DNA from: Empedobacter stercoris
GTDB lineage: Bacteria; Bacteroidota; Bacteroidia; Flavobacteriales; Weeksellaceae
DNA: 64,000 nt
Assembly: GCF_020281205.1 (NCBI RefSeq)
Contig: NZ_JACXZC010000012.1
Location: forward strand, 18,919-82,918
Reading direction: 5' to 3'
Numbering within the stretch: the stretch's first letter is position 1; each line of letters starts with the position of its first letter. Positions 38,101-45,425 of this stretch are shown here, piece after piece. A program made the position numbers and the translations under genes. The notes under the pieces were generated by a model, which did no database searches, was not told the origin of the DNA, and saw nothing but the letters and a program-made list of their open reading frames with translations.

Positions 38101-39595
38101 CTTCTACAGCACCAATAAATTTTGCAAACCAAGTTACACAAGTTGTTAACCAAGAAACTAAGGTGTCAGAAGTAAACCAGTTTTGAACTTTATTTTTTAT
38201 TTTATCTAATACTGCTGCAAGATTGTTATTTTTTATAGTGAACTCATCTGTTAAAGATGTCGCTTCTTGCATTGCTATATTAGAAGTTAATTGACGTACT
38301 TTTAGAATATCCAAATTAGAAGCTAATGCAGATAAGGCAGCAACTCCACGTGTTCCTCCAGCATCTAATTCATCCATTTTTTGTGTCATGGCTTGCAATC
38401 CAGCTTCTGAACCATTTAATCCTTCTAAGAATTTAATCATTGCTTCATTAGAATCAGTATTCAATAATTTATTGAAATCTTGCAGTGACATTTTTGCAAT
38501 CTTTGCATATTCTGTCGGATCATGAAACATATCCAACAAGACTTTATTCATTGCTGTTGAAGAAACTTCGGCAGATTGTCCTATTTCATCAAATGTTGCA
38601 GCATAACCGATATTATCTGAGGCAGATATTTTTGCTTGACTGGCTACACCAGCCATTCTATTCATATAATCTACTAAGAAAGAAGCTTGATTGGCTCCAG
38701 ATGCAGAAACTTCATTGATTGCAGAACCTAATGCTTCCATCGATCCTTCGAAGTTCTTACCCGTTTCAGTTGCTACACGATAGGTTGTGACTAATTTACC
38801 TACATCTCGAATTTGAGTTTCATTTAAATCATCACCTAAGGCTACTTTTAATTTGTCGGCAACAACCATAAAACCTTGAATGTCTTTTATCCCTTCTTTA
38901 CCAAGTCGTCCAGCTTCCTCAGCTAATTTTAATAATTCTACACGAGAAGTTCTTGTATCTAAGTCGTTTATATGTTTATTTAATTTTTGAATTTCAGTAG
39001 CAGTTAAACCAGTTGTTTTCATTACATCGGCTTCTGCGTCTGATAATTTTGCAGAAAAATCTATCCATTTTTGTAAGGAATAGGTCAATCCTGTAATTGT
39101 TGCTGCTACAGAAAGTATATGCGTTTGATAACGTTGTAGCCAACCAGATGCAGAACTAAATGTAATTCGTTGTTGATCACCTAACGCATTCATTTTAGAC
39201 AATTGAGCATTAACTTCTGCTAATTGTTCTTTCACGCGATTTCGATCTGTCGAGTTCAACATTTTACTTAAAGCAAATTGCAGTTCTTTTGCACGTGCTT
39301 TAAGCTGTTGTGTTGTCATTTCATTGACCTTTAAAGTTGATGTTAATTGTGAAATTTTATTTCGATTTACATCAAGCTCTTTGTTGTATTTATTAAGTTG
39401 AGATTGTAAATTTTTATAGTCTTCAGATTCTTTTTGTTTGGCTGTACGATATTTCTTCATTTCAGCCTGAACACTTTTTATCGAAGTACTTAATTCATTG
39501 TTGCGCTTTTCTAAATTGTGAATTTCTTTTTGCGCTTCATTTCCATTTACCGATATATTAAGACGAATATCTTCTTCATGAATTTTATTTGCCAT
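35174..39595 (-). CDS. phage tail tape measure protein
   Basis: This 1,473-residue protein, the largest in the window, has a tape measure layout. An N-terminal coiled coil (about 10-130, rich in Lys, Glu and Gln) leads into a TP901-like domain (about 170-430, with LSDAEADVMKTTGLT and GGTRGVAALSALASN). Hydrophobic helices follow at about 510-640, a very long charged coiled coil at about 860-1,300, and further hydrophobic helices near 1,310-1,350. At roughly 0.15 nm per residue it predicts a tail of about 220 nm, so a siphovirus-like or long-tailed phage. No upstream gpG/GT-like frameshifted chaperone pair is seen. Confidence 0.92.
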   Translation of the reverse strand: MANKIHEEDIRLNISVNGNEAQKEIHNLEKRNNELSTSIKSVQAEMKKYRTAKQKESEDYKNLQSQLNKYNKELDVNRNKISQLTSTLKVNEMTTQQLKARAKELQFALSKMLNSTDRNRVKEQLAEVNAQLSKMNALGDQQRITFSSASGWLQRYQTHILSVAATITGLTYSLQKWIDFSAKLSDAEADVMKTTGLTATEIQKLNKHINDLDTRTSRVELLKLAEEAGRLGKEGIKDIQGFMVVADKLKVALGDDLNETQIRDVGKLVTTYRVATETGKNFEGSMEALGSAINEVSASGANQASFLVDYMNRMAGVASQAKISASDNIGYAATFDEIGQSAEVSSTAMNKVLLDMFHDPTEYAKIAKMSLQDFNKLLNTDSNEAMIKFLEGLNGSEAGLQAMTQKMDELDAGGTRGVAALSALASNLDILKVRQLTSNIAMQEATSLTDEFTIKNNNLAAVLDKIKNKVQNWFTSDTLVSWLTTCVTWFAKFIGAVEDTDHKTTAWRNNIILLTKLLLILTVGLVSYNAALKLYAIWTARAQSGTALYNLQLKIQNALAAIAIIRTEGLAIAKMLLTGNIKAAIVQLRLLNATLGLSPIGAVTALVMALATAYVLLKNNTEEANDVMNASVRIQNDIAESTSEQKNRIQNLLSVLKDENASIEQKQRALELLKKITNGYLDTLTLENATTKEGISLIKSYIKHIDDLAKAKAIVAYKAELYTTQLKNNTKITALETEKKNTKDTGSGYGSDGKFFGFDVGRNQKVIQSEIDEAKKSNQQVTNQINVLNSDQEKQIETVRKRLSKSSSLLKKLNKNSKEYKQELAKQKADNDILNSLIGIDDSATTTSTSTDFNHPNDKKGDKEVEKARKKRERDAEKAKNDAEKSREKEKANRDKYFEELKKDTIKNQEEILKIQREYEDLDLASIEDKFERERAILSVENQRKMNDLRKQLIDEETLKTLDNQKASATNKGDTELVKSIETMKQTYLIKNQEINNLLTQQQLKYSEELLKIGREYQLSEIDLLIKSSNDKITEQKRLQTAELATISSVEDAKEILKRSLNDKELKNIKTWQDAKTALDKQYEAETLAAQQKFLEEQLSQLQAISQGSTDAGIDFNLLTPEQQEVISQQVEDLKNKINELIIAKNQLKGEQTDKENPNGDKSEGLQKASGGSTDIFGMNANDWQTLFDNLDEGKLKFEDVANVIGLMVNMYSQYAQMVAASENKSLQKFEENNNKRKDSLQKQLDQGFISQATYNAEVQKLDDAYNKRKAEIEYKQAKREKQMALVSAIMNTAAAVTEALPNWVLAGIVGALGAIQVGMILKQPLPSKGFEDGYINIQREQDGKNFRAKKGGVAKSGLVSKPTHFLAGEQGQFFPEMIISGPQWKGFSPALKTAVLNEVNGIKSPGYEGGTMPDIASMQNPEIIALLSANFELLSDLKTNGIQAHLVNDMRFQQKMSDGNKKYQQFISKTKM

Positions 39596-39596
39596 G

Positions 39597-39613
39597 TTGC
39601 AGTTTTACTGCAA
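39597..39613. promoter_or_regulatory. inverted repeat before the tape measure gene
   Basis: TTGCAG-N5-CTGCAA is a perfect 6-bp dyad that begins 1 nt upstream of the tape measure start codon. In the transcript it would form a small hairpin next to the ATG. Confidence 0.3.
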
Positions 39614-39651
39614 AATCGGTGAGAAATAGGAGGTAAGTGTAGACACAAAAA

Positions 39652-39670
39652 AACACTCTGAATGAGTGTT
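39652..39670 (-). terminator. terminator upstream of the tape measure gene
   Basis: A 7-bp stem (AACACTC / GAGTGTT) followed by T7 on the minus strand separates the small cargo locus from the tape measure gene. Confidence 0.75.
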
Positions 39671-39698
39671 GTTTATTTTATTTTGCGATATTTATCGA

Positions 39699-39992
39699 AT
39701 GATTTCGAATTCTGATACAGATAAAATTTTTTCATTATTAAAATGGATTGAACCAAGATCAAGTGAAAATATTCAGACATGGACAAAAGAACGTGATGTT
39801 ATGTCAAACTTCGTATATAAGGTAGAAAAATTTGGAAAGATTAAGATGATTTTCTTTCAAGTTGAAAACTTATCAGAAGCGAATTTTAAGAAAATATATA
39901 AAAAACGTTCTGAATTATCTCATTTAGATTTTACTCTTAAAAATAAAGGTGATAAATGGATTTTAATTTGGGAGCCTAAATATGTAAAATAA
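39699..39992 (+). CDS. small protein of unknown function, plus strand in the tail module
   Basis: This 97-residue protein, counted from the ATG at 39,699, has an upstream in-frame start at 39,666 that lies inside a terminator hairpin and is less likely. The sequence is mixed alpha/beta (IKMIFFQVENLSEANFKKIYKK, WILIWEPKYV) and has no recognised family. It is opposite in strand to all neighbours and its 3' end overlaps the convergent 139-residue gene by 17 nt. This, together with its own flanking terminator, marks it as cargo, not virion structure. Confidence 0.5.
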   Translation: MISNSDTDKIFSLLKWIEPRSSENIQTWTKERDVMSNFVYKVEKFGKIKMIFFQVENLSEANFKKIYKKRSELSHLDFTLKNKGDKWILIWEPKYVK

Positions 39993-40395
39993 GTTTATTA
40001 ACTTCATATTTAACGAAATCCATTGTTTCTTGTACGTCTGTGATTCCGATTGGACAATACTCGATATTTCGCTTATTAAATCTTTCGATTTCAGAAACAA
40101 TAAATAATTTTTCACGCTCTTCTTTTCGCCAACTTATCCAAGATTTCCACTCGTCAATTTCATTGCAAAATGGATTATGCGCCATGAATAAGAGATCAGG
40201 AATTGTTTCGATGAAATAATCTGCTAAATCTGATTTCTCATAAGGTGTAAAATATTCTTCATGGTAATACAGAACTATATCAGTTTTAAATCGGATATTA
40301 AAATCAATTAAATTAAGAGATACGACTTTAATATTAGTTTCTTCTTCGCTATCATAATATGTCGAATCAGCGTTAATAATATTCTTTATTTTCAT
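39976..40395 (-). CDS. small cargo protein of unknown function
   Basis: This 139-residue acidic, aromatic-rich protein has no recognised domain. A segment DEWKSWISWRKEEREKLFIVSEIERFNKRNIEYCP near 80-115 is strongly charged. It lies between the tail tube candidate and the tape measure, where tail chaperones would be expected. However, it has its own palindromic upstream site and terminators on each side, so it is more likely an accessory gene. It is convergent and overlapping with the plus-strand gene at 39,699. Confidence 0.5.
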   Translation of the reverse strand: MKIKNIINADSTYYDSEEETNIKVVSLNLIDFNIRFKTDIVLYYHEEYFTPYEKSDLADYFIETIPDLLFMAHNPFCNEIDEWKSWISWRKEEREKLFIVSEIERFNKRNIEYCPIGITDVQETMDFVKYEVNKLILHI

Positions 40396-40411
40396 TTTTA
40401 AACGTTTAAAA
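40396..40411. promoter_or_regulatory. perfect 16-bp palindrome at the start of the 139-residue gene
   Basis: TTTTAAACGTTTAAAA is a perfect palindrome that touches the start codon at 40,395. It could be a repressor operator or a leader hairpin. Confidence 0.4.
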
Positions 40412-40448
40412 CCGATTATTTAATTTTATACTTGTAAATTTAAGTAAT

Positions 40449-40464
40449 GTATTCTATTGAATAC
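40449..40464. promoter_or_regulatory. dyad GTATTC-N4-GAATAC
   Basis: This second perfect inverted repeat lies about 40 bp from the palindrome at 40,396 and upstream of the same gene. Two dyads in 70 bp suggest a regulated promoter region. Confidence 0.35.
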
Positions 40465-40479
40465 AGATTTAGGTGTTCA

Positions 40480-40519
40480 AAATCACAGAAGGGCATTCGT
40501 GCTATTCTGTGATTTTTTT
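40480..40519 (+). terminator. plus-strand terminator-like hairpin without an upstream plus gene
   Basis: An 11-bp perfect stem (AAATCACAGAA / TTCTGTGATTT) with a 14-nt loop is followed by T4 on the plus strand only. The nearest plus-strand gene ends 490 nt earlier, so it may end a long antisense transcript or a small RNA. Confidence 0.5.
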
Positions 40520-40528
40520 GTTATGAAA

Positions 40529-40559
40529 AAATCCACTCCTTATAAAAAGAAGTGGATTT
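40529..40559 (-). terminator. terminator after the tail tube candidate
   Basis: A 9-bp stem (AAATCCACT / AGTGGATTT) with T-rich sequence after it on the minus strand. Confidence 0.75.
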
Positions 40560-40590
40560 AAAAACCAATCAAAATACTATATGAAAAAAA

Positions 40591-41412
40591 TTACTTTCTG
40601 TTTTCTTCGATTAAATAATTAGTTGCTCCAGCATCGAAGTATCGAAGCGTAATTGTCGCATTTTCTAAGGAAGTCCAAGATGTTCCATTTTTCAACGTAA
40701 CAACAGTTCCTGTTCCTCCATTTGCTAATGTATATGGATCATCTCCACCGCCACCAATTAACGTCACACGATCATTGTGTTTTAAGTTATTTAAGGCAGT
40801 AAATGAAATTTCGGCTGTAGTATCTGCAGAAGGTAATTGAACAATTTTACCAACTTCACCATCTACTGTAACAGTGTTTGATGCTACTTTTACAGGATCA
40901 GCAAACGTTAAGTTTCCTTCGTAATATCCAGGGAATTGAGATGTTTTACCATCACCTTGGAAAGTTACTGTAAAGAAAGTACCGTCGTTATTTCCTGTGA
41001 AACTTGGAACTAATTGCATTGGTACACATGATGTTCCTTCTACTTTATAACCAGGACGACCACAATTACCAATTAAGATCACACAATCTACACCAGTCCA
41101 TTTTTCGAAGAATTCTAAAGCTTCAATTTCATCACCTGGATGTTGTGCCACGAATTTTGGTTCGCGTGAAAATGCATCAGGTTCTCCAGTTGATTCCCAT
41201 GAACCGTCTGCTTTTGCCGCTGTATGGTAAAACGTATGCATTTTAGCATTAGGCTTCAATACATAATCTCCAATCATACGGATATTGTTTTCGTCACGAT
41301 CTGGATATTTTAAAATATCTTCTGTTGCAATTAAGATAATTTCTTTTTTGAAATTAGAAGGACCACCTGGTGATTTACCTTCTGGCTTATTTAAATTTGG
41401 ACGCATTGTCAA
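40591..41412 (-). CDS. probable major tail tube protein with a surface beta domain
   Basis: This 273-residue protein lies between the capsid gene and the tape measure, where the tail tube gene is expected. Residues 20-165 would form the tube domain (KKEIILIATEDIL, FFTVTFQGDGKTSQFPGYYEG). The C-terminal 100 residues look like an added beta domain: LKHNDRVTLIGGGG, then GTGTVVTLKNGTSWTSLENATITLRYFDAG. The same type of repeat is at the end of the capsid protein. Assignment is from position and fold pattern, not from a recognised family. Confidence 0.55.
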   Translation of the reverse strand: MTMRPNLNKPEGKSPGGPSNFKKEIILIATEDILKYPDRDENNIRMIGDYVLKPNAKMHTFYHTAAKADGSWESTGEPDAFSREPKFVAQHPGDEIEALEFFEKWTGVDCVILIGNCGRPGYKVEGTSCVPMQLVPSFTGNNDGTFFTVTFQGDGKTSQFPGYYEGNLTFADPVKVASNTVTVDGEVGKIVQLPSADTTAEISFTALNNLKHNDRVTLIGGGGDDPYTLANGGTGTVVTLKNGTSWTSLENATITLRYFDAGATNYLIEENRK

Positions 41413-41474
41413 TATATTTTTTGTTTGATTAAACGTTAAGAAAAGTAACTGCCTTAGCAGTTACTTATATGATT

Positions 41475-43619
41475 TTAGGGAGTTACTTGTTTTGAAACTT
41501 CATACCAAGCACCTTCAACAAATGCTAATGTGATAAAGTCATCAGCTGTTTTTAGCACCACATTTGCTGAAATTGCAATTTGTTCGTTTTTAGAAACAGT
41601 CAATTCTGCTGTATCATTTCCGTAAATTGTAATTTGTTTACCTTCTACACCGTTGATGATTTGTCCTAATGCTTTAGCTTCGGCACCATCAAATACAAAT
41701 TCTGTTGCATTGGCTGCATCAATTGCTGTATTGTCAAATGTTACTTTGTCCGAAATTGTTGGTGCAGATTCTGTACGTTTCAATTCCTTCAATTTACCAT
41801 CAGCTTGTACGATTAATGTTAATGTACCGCCTGATTTTAAACTGAAATCAGAAGTTAACTCGATATCAGCACCATTAACAACTTTTGCATCTACACCTAA
41901 TCCTGTGTTACCTGTAATTTTGATAATTTGTCCTGGTTGAACATCGGAAATTTCAGAAATATCCGTTTTGAACTCTTTATCAATTTTGGCGTGAGTGTAG
42001 TACATTTTTAAAACACCAGATTCGTTGTCGTACGCAGGGAAAGAAACATCTTGACCAAAGATTGGCATGTCGTTCGTAAAGACTACTTGATCTGCATATT
42101 TGTTTGCATGTACTTTAGAAAGCTTAATTCCAATGTATTGTAAACGAATACCAATTTTGTAATCTGCAAACGCCCAAGTATCACGTTTATCGTGACCAAT
42201 TGTAAATTGATTTGCTTCTTCTGGTAAGTCGCTTAACTGATCAATATTCTTTGATAAAGTTAAGTACATGAAATCAGAATTTACCATATCTGGAACCGCT
42301 TGCAATTTGATATTTGGTCTATCTTTTACATGCTCAATTGTTGATTTGAAGATGCCACGATCTTTCTCGTAAACTACAACTTGCGAACTTCCCAATGCTT
42401 GTTGATAAGCTAATTTCCATTTCGCAGCCATTCCAATTTCTAAACCTTGAAGTTTTATATATTCTTCTGGAACTAACGAAATTAATCTATCAACATAATC
42501 GACAATATTTTCTACTGTTGGAGCACCTAACGCAAATGCACGTAAGATTTTTCTCGTATGTAATGCTCTGTACAATTGAATTAATAATCCATCTTGTGCA
42601 TTCACTGCATTACCTATTCTATTATCTGGTGTAGGAACATAAATACCATTGATTTGTGCATTTCTATCCTCTAACATGCGTTGTTTGATTGCTTCTGAAA
42701 GAATCCAACCGATGAACGACATTTTCCAAGGATGCGAACCACTCATGTTATGAATGTTTGCTAACCATGTATTTTCTAAGGTTTGAAGTTTTGTTCCTGA
42801 AAATTCTAAATCGATTTTCTTAGCGAAAACTTGACCAACTTCAACTGAAATTTTGAACCCGCCTTTTGCACCCCACGTGTTAGAACGTGCTTGTGTTACT
42901 TCGCCAAATGTGATAGATGCTGTTGTGATACGATCTTTAACACCTGGTGTAGAACTCCATTCTGCAGGTAAACCTTCGAACTCGTTAAAGAACGTAACTA
43001 AAACAGTTGGATTTTGACGAACGAAATGTTCTAAATCGCCTTGTAATACTGGAATATTATCTTTGTTCCATTCCGTTGCAGATGCTGAACCACTTAATGC
43101 ACGTTGATTCCATGGACGATTTGCGATCGCTTGGTAATCGACATTTTCTCCAAATAAATGAGTTGCTGTATGGCGCGGTAATGCATTTGCTCCATAAGGT
43201 GCTAAATTAACAGCATGTTGATAAATTGCTTCTGGAGAATCTCCGATAGGTTGAGATGACATTTGTGCATTTTCTGTTTGTAAACGTCTGATAGTTGCTG
43301 TTGCTTGTGCTTCGATTGGTGTATCGGTTGCTTCTGCATTTTCAGCACCTTCGTCTGTTGCATTAATATCTGCATTGATTTCTGCTAAAACTGCTGCTAA
43401 TTCTGTCGCCGCTTGTGTTGCTTGTTCAGAATTTTTAAGTTCAGCATTCATTTTATCGAATAAGATTGCCGATCGTTCAGCACCTAATTTTTCTTCGATT
43501 TTTTCGCGTTGATCTTGCGACAAAACGATTTCGTTATCTTTTACTTCTATTTTTTCGATGGCTAAAGTTTTCTTTAACCATTCAGAAGCAGATTTCATTT
43601 TGATCCAATTAAATTTCAT
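41475..43619 (-). CDS. major capsid protein with internal scaffold-like and surface domains
   Basis: This 714-residue protein is next to the maturation protease. Residues 1-115 are charged and helical (EKIEVKDNEIVLSQDQREKIEEKLG, AELKNSEQATQAATELAAVLAEI) and look like a built-in scaffold that the protease would remove. Residues about 150-560 form the likely shell domain (PRHTATHLFGENVDY, YIGIKLSKVHANKYADQVVF). Two C-terminal beta repeats at about 575-640 and 650-714 (GQIIKITGN..., GKQITIYGN...) resemble decoration or fibre modules. HK97-like fold is inferred from context. Confidence 0.75.
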   Translation of the reverse strand: MKFNWIKMKSASEWLKKTLAIEKIEVKDNEIVLSQDQREKIEEKLGAERSAILFDKMNAELKNSEQATQAATELAAVLAEINADINATDEGAENAEATDTPIEAQATATIRRLQTENAQMSSQPIGDSPEAIYQHAVNLAPYGANALPRHTATHLFGENVDYQAIANRPWNQRALSGSASATEWNKDNIPVLQGDLEHFVRQNPTVLVTFFNEFEGLPAEWSSTPGVKDRITTASITFGEVTQARSNTWGAKGGFKISVEVGQVFAKKIDLEFSGTKLQTLENTWLANIHNMSGSHPWKMSFIGWILSEAIKQRMLEDRNAQINGIYVPTPDNRIGNAVNAQDGLLIQLYRALHTRKILRAFALGAPTVENIVDYVDRLISLVPEEYIKLQGLEIGMAAKWKLAYQQALGSSQVVVYEKDRGIFKSTIEHVKDRPNIKLQAVPDMVNSDFMYLTLSKNIDQLSDLPEEANQFTIGHDKRDTWAFADYKIGIRLQYIGIKLSKVHANKYADQVVFTNDMPIFGQDVSFPAYDNESGVLKMYYTHAKIDKEFKTDISEISDVQPGQIIKITGNTGLGVDAKVVNGADIELTSDFSLKSGGTLTLIVQADGKLKELKRTESAPTISDKVTFDNTAIDAANATEFVFDGAEAKALGQIINGVEGKQITIYGNDTAELTVSKNEQIAISANVVLKTADDFITLAFVEGAWYEVSKQVTP

Positions 43620-43639
43620 GGGAATAAAGGATTTGATTA

Positions 43640-44500
43640 TTAATTATTATATTTTGTTTCGAAAAGCACATCAATCATTTCAATAGCATCTTGCATCGTT
43701 CCAATGCTATCTATTAAGCCATATTTTTTTGCATCGTCTGCGTTGAATGTTCGTCCGTTTAGAATTCCTTCTACTGACTGATCTAAATTTGGTCGAGAAG
43801 CTTTTACAGCATTCTGAAATTGAATTGCCAAAGGATTTAGGTATTCTGCTTTGATTAGATTGTAATCTCCGTTCAACGCTTCTAAAATTGCTTTGTTCTT
43901 GTAATCGGATTCGTCCGCATAGACTTCGTGTTCTTCGATACCAGCTAATTCTAATGCTTTTGCATAATTGTAGAAATTCGCCACAACACCGATAGAACCA
44001 AAGCGCGCACTAATGTTATTGGATGCCATTTTATAATCTGCCACAACATCTGTTGCCCATTCACCCAACGATAAGGCTTGATCGCACAAGGCTACAACTG
44101 GTTTTTTCTTTTTGGCTGCAAACTCAATAAATGGATTGATTGCGGCCACAGCTCCCCCAGGTGTATTTGTTTTTAAGATAATTCCTTTCACAGAATCGTC
44201 GTTGTTGTATTTATTTAGGCGATTTGCGATACTTTCAGCACCATAATTGTAACATGTATCATATAACGTTACTGGACCAATTAATTCAACAACCGCATAG
44301 GTAGAATTTTGCTTGTTGTTTTCTTTGGTGATTTGTTCGCCAAATTCGTTGGCTAAATAGCTAACGGCTTCAGGTTTTTCTCCAAACGTTTTGGCATTGA
44401 ATTGTCCTTCTAAGAATTGAGAAGCTATTTTTGAGTAATATTTTGCGCTATGTAAATCGAATGCCCAAAGGCCATTTTGTAATTCGAATAATACCTTCAT
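43640..44500 (-). CDS. S49-family head maturation protease
   Basis: This 286-residue protein has a ClpP/SppA crotonase-like fold: YAVVELIGPVTLYD, VKGIILKTNTPGGAVAAI, ALCDQALSLGEWATDVVADYKMA (likely nucleophile Ser in LSLGEWA) and ISARFGSIGVVANFYN. It ends with LNGRTFNADDAKKYGLIDSIGT as in SppA/S49 peptidases. In phages such enzymes cleave the scaffold and the capsid N-terminus during head maturation. The next gene is the 714-residue capsid protein with a scaffold-like N-terminus, which fits. Its 5' end is duplicated as a short remnant at 45,397. Confidence 0.88.
   Translation of the reverse strand: MKVLFELQNGLWAFDLHSAKYYSKIASQFLEGQFNAKTFGEKPEAVSYLANEFGEQITKENNKQNSTYAVVELIGPVTLYDTCYNYGAESIANRLNKYNNDDSVKGIILKTNTPGGAVAAINPFIEFAAKKKKPVVALCDQALSLGEWATDVVADYKMASNNISARFGSIGVVANFYNYAKALELAGIEEHEVYADESDYKNKAILEALNGDYNLIKAEYLNPLAIQFQNAVKASRPNLDQSVEGILNGRTFNADDAKKYGLIDSIGTMQDAIEMIDVLFETKYNN
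44477..44497. repeat. 21-bp direct repeat, left copy
   Basis: This sequence covers the first codons of the S49 protease gene. A copy with 19 of 21 bases identical lies exactly 920 bp to the right (45,397-45,417), on the other side of the HEPN gene. The shared core is GAATAATACCTT. Confidence 0.6.
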
Positions 44501-44509
44501 TTTGTAGTA

Positions 44510-44539
44510 TTTGAAGGCAATTTAATTTCATTATATTTG
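44510..44539 (+). promoter_or_regulatory. promoter of the HEPN/AbiC-like pair
   Basis: TTTG at 44,510-44,513, an 18-nt spacer and TATATTTG at 44,532-44,539 form a near-ideal Bacteroidota promoter pointing into the plus-strand pair. Transcription would start near 44,546, so the translation start must be the ATG at 44,564 and not the TTG inside the promoter. Confidence 0.7.
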
Positions 44540-44563
44540 AAGATTACTGACGCATTAATCGAT

Positions 44564-45388
44564 ATGAATAAAAAAGAAGAAATAGGTAAATTCCCTAAAA
44601 AAATTAAAATATTGAATCATATATTAAATGAAATTATTGAATCAAATAAATTTATTCAAGATGGATTTTTATATTTTAGTGAAAATAAGCATTTTATTGT
44701 AGAAGATTTTGAAGCAAATAATTATTATTTGAATATTTTAAAAGAACATTTAATAATTCATAGTCAATTCACTTTAATTAACTTATTTAAAATATTATCA
44801 AAAAAAGAAAGATCAAGTTTAGAAAAAAGTTATAATATATTGGAAATCTGCAAAGAGGAGTCGCAATTTATTGAGAACATATATTATAATCAGTTTTTAG
44901 AGTTAAGTCCAAAATTTAATAATAAATATAAAAATTTTAAGGAGCAATTAGAAGCTTTAAGAGATAATTTCTATGCTCATTCTGATATAGTAGAAATAAA
45001 TAAAATAACTTATTATCTTAATTTTTATTTTGAGAATAAAGATTTTATCAATGAACTTATTGCAGATATAACTAAACTAACTACACTGTTAATCCAATGT
45101 TTCTTTAAAGAATTTCAAGCTGATAATTTAGCTAATACAGATAATAATATTTTAACAGGAAAAGATGGAAATGGGAATTATATTTTCACTAATCATGAAA
45201 CTAACATGAATAGAATATTAGATTTATTTAATGATATTTCAAGTATACAAGATATAATATTAAAGAATTCAATTTCTGATACTGAAAAAGTAAATTTAAT
45301 AGATGAAATTTTAATAAAAGATAAGTTTACTTATAATGGTAGAACAAATAAAACTTATAAATATTTATTACCAAAAAACGCTGAATAA
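44564..45388 (+). CDS. HEPN-motif protein, AbiU2-like, probable phage-borne defence
   Basis: This 274-residue protein starts at ATG 44,564. It is mostly helical. The segment LEALRDNFYAHSD near residue 142 has the R-x5-H pattern typical of HEPN nucleases and is close to the 'RNK..AH.D' of AbiU2-like proteins. HEPN proteins often cleave RNA and stop phage growth. The gene has its own promoter on the strand opposite to all surrounding late genes, so it can be expressed from the silent prophage. It is extremely AT-rich, more so than the head genes, and flanked by a direct repeat. The nuclease role is inferred. Confidence 0.65.
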   Translation: MNKKEEIGKFPKKIKILNHILNEIIESNKFIQDGFLYFSENKHFIVEDFEANNYYLNILKEHLIIHSQFTLINLFKILSKKERSSLEKSYNILEICKEESQFIENIYYNQFLELSPKFNNKYKNFKEQLEALRDNFYAHSDIVEINKITYYLNFYFENKDFINELIADITKLTTLLIQCFFKEFQADNLANTDNNILTGKDGNGNYIFTNHETNMNRILDLFNDISSIQDIILKNSISDTEKVNLIDEILIKDKFTYNGRTNKTYKYLLPKNAE

Positions 45389-45396
45389 AGGATGTA

Positions 45397-45417
45397 TTGT
45401 AACTTGAATAATACCTT
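45397..45417. repeat. 21-bp direct repeat, right copy
   Basis: This is a remnant copy of the start of the S49 protease gene (see 44,477-44,497). It lies in the 37-bp gap between the HEPN and AbiC-like genes and has no coding role here. Confidence 0.6.
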
Positions 45418-45425
45418 ACTTAAGC

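Noticed and set aside
39976..40395. Tail assembly chaperone between tail tube and tape measure
   Set aside because: There is no slippery frameshift site or overlapping second frame, and the gene has its own palindromes and terminators.
44537..44563. TTG start of the HEPN gene, giving nine more residues
   Set aside because: The TTG lies inside the -7 element TATATTTG, so it would not be transcribed. ATG 44,564 is the better start.
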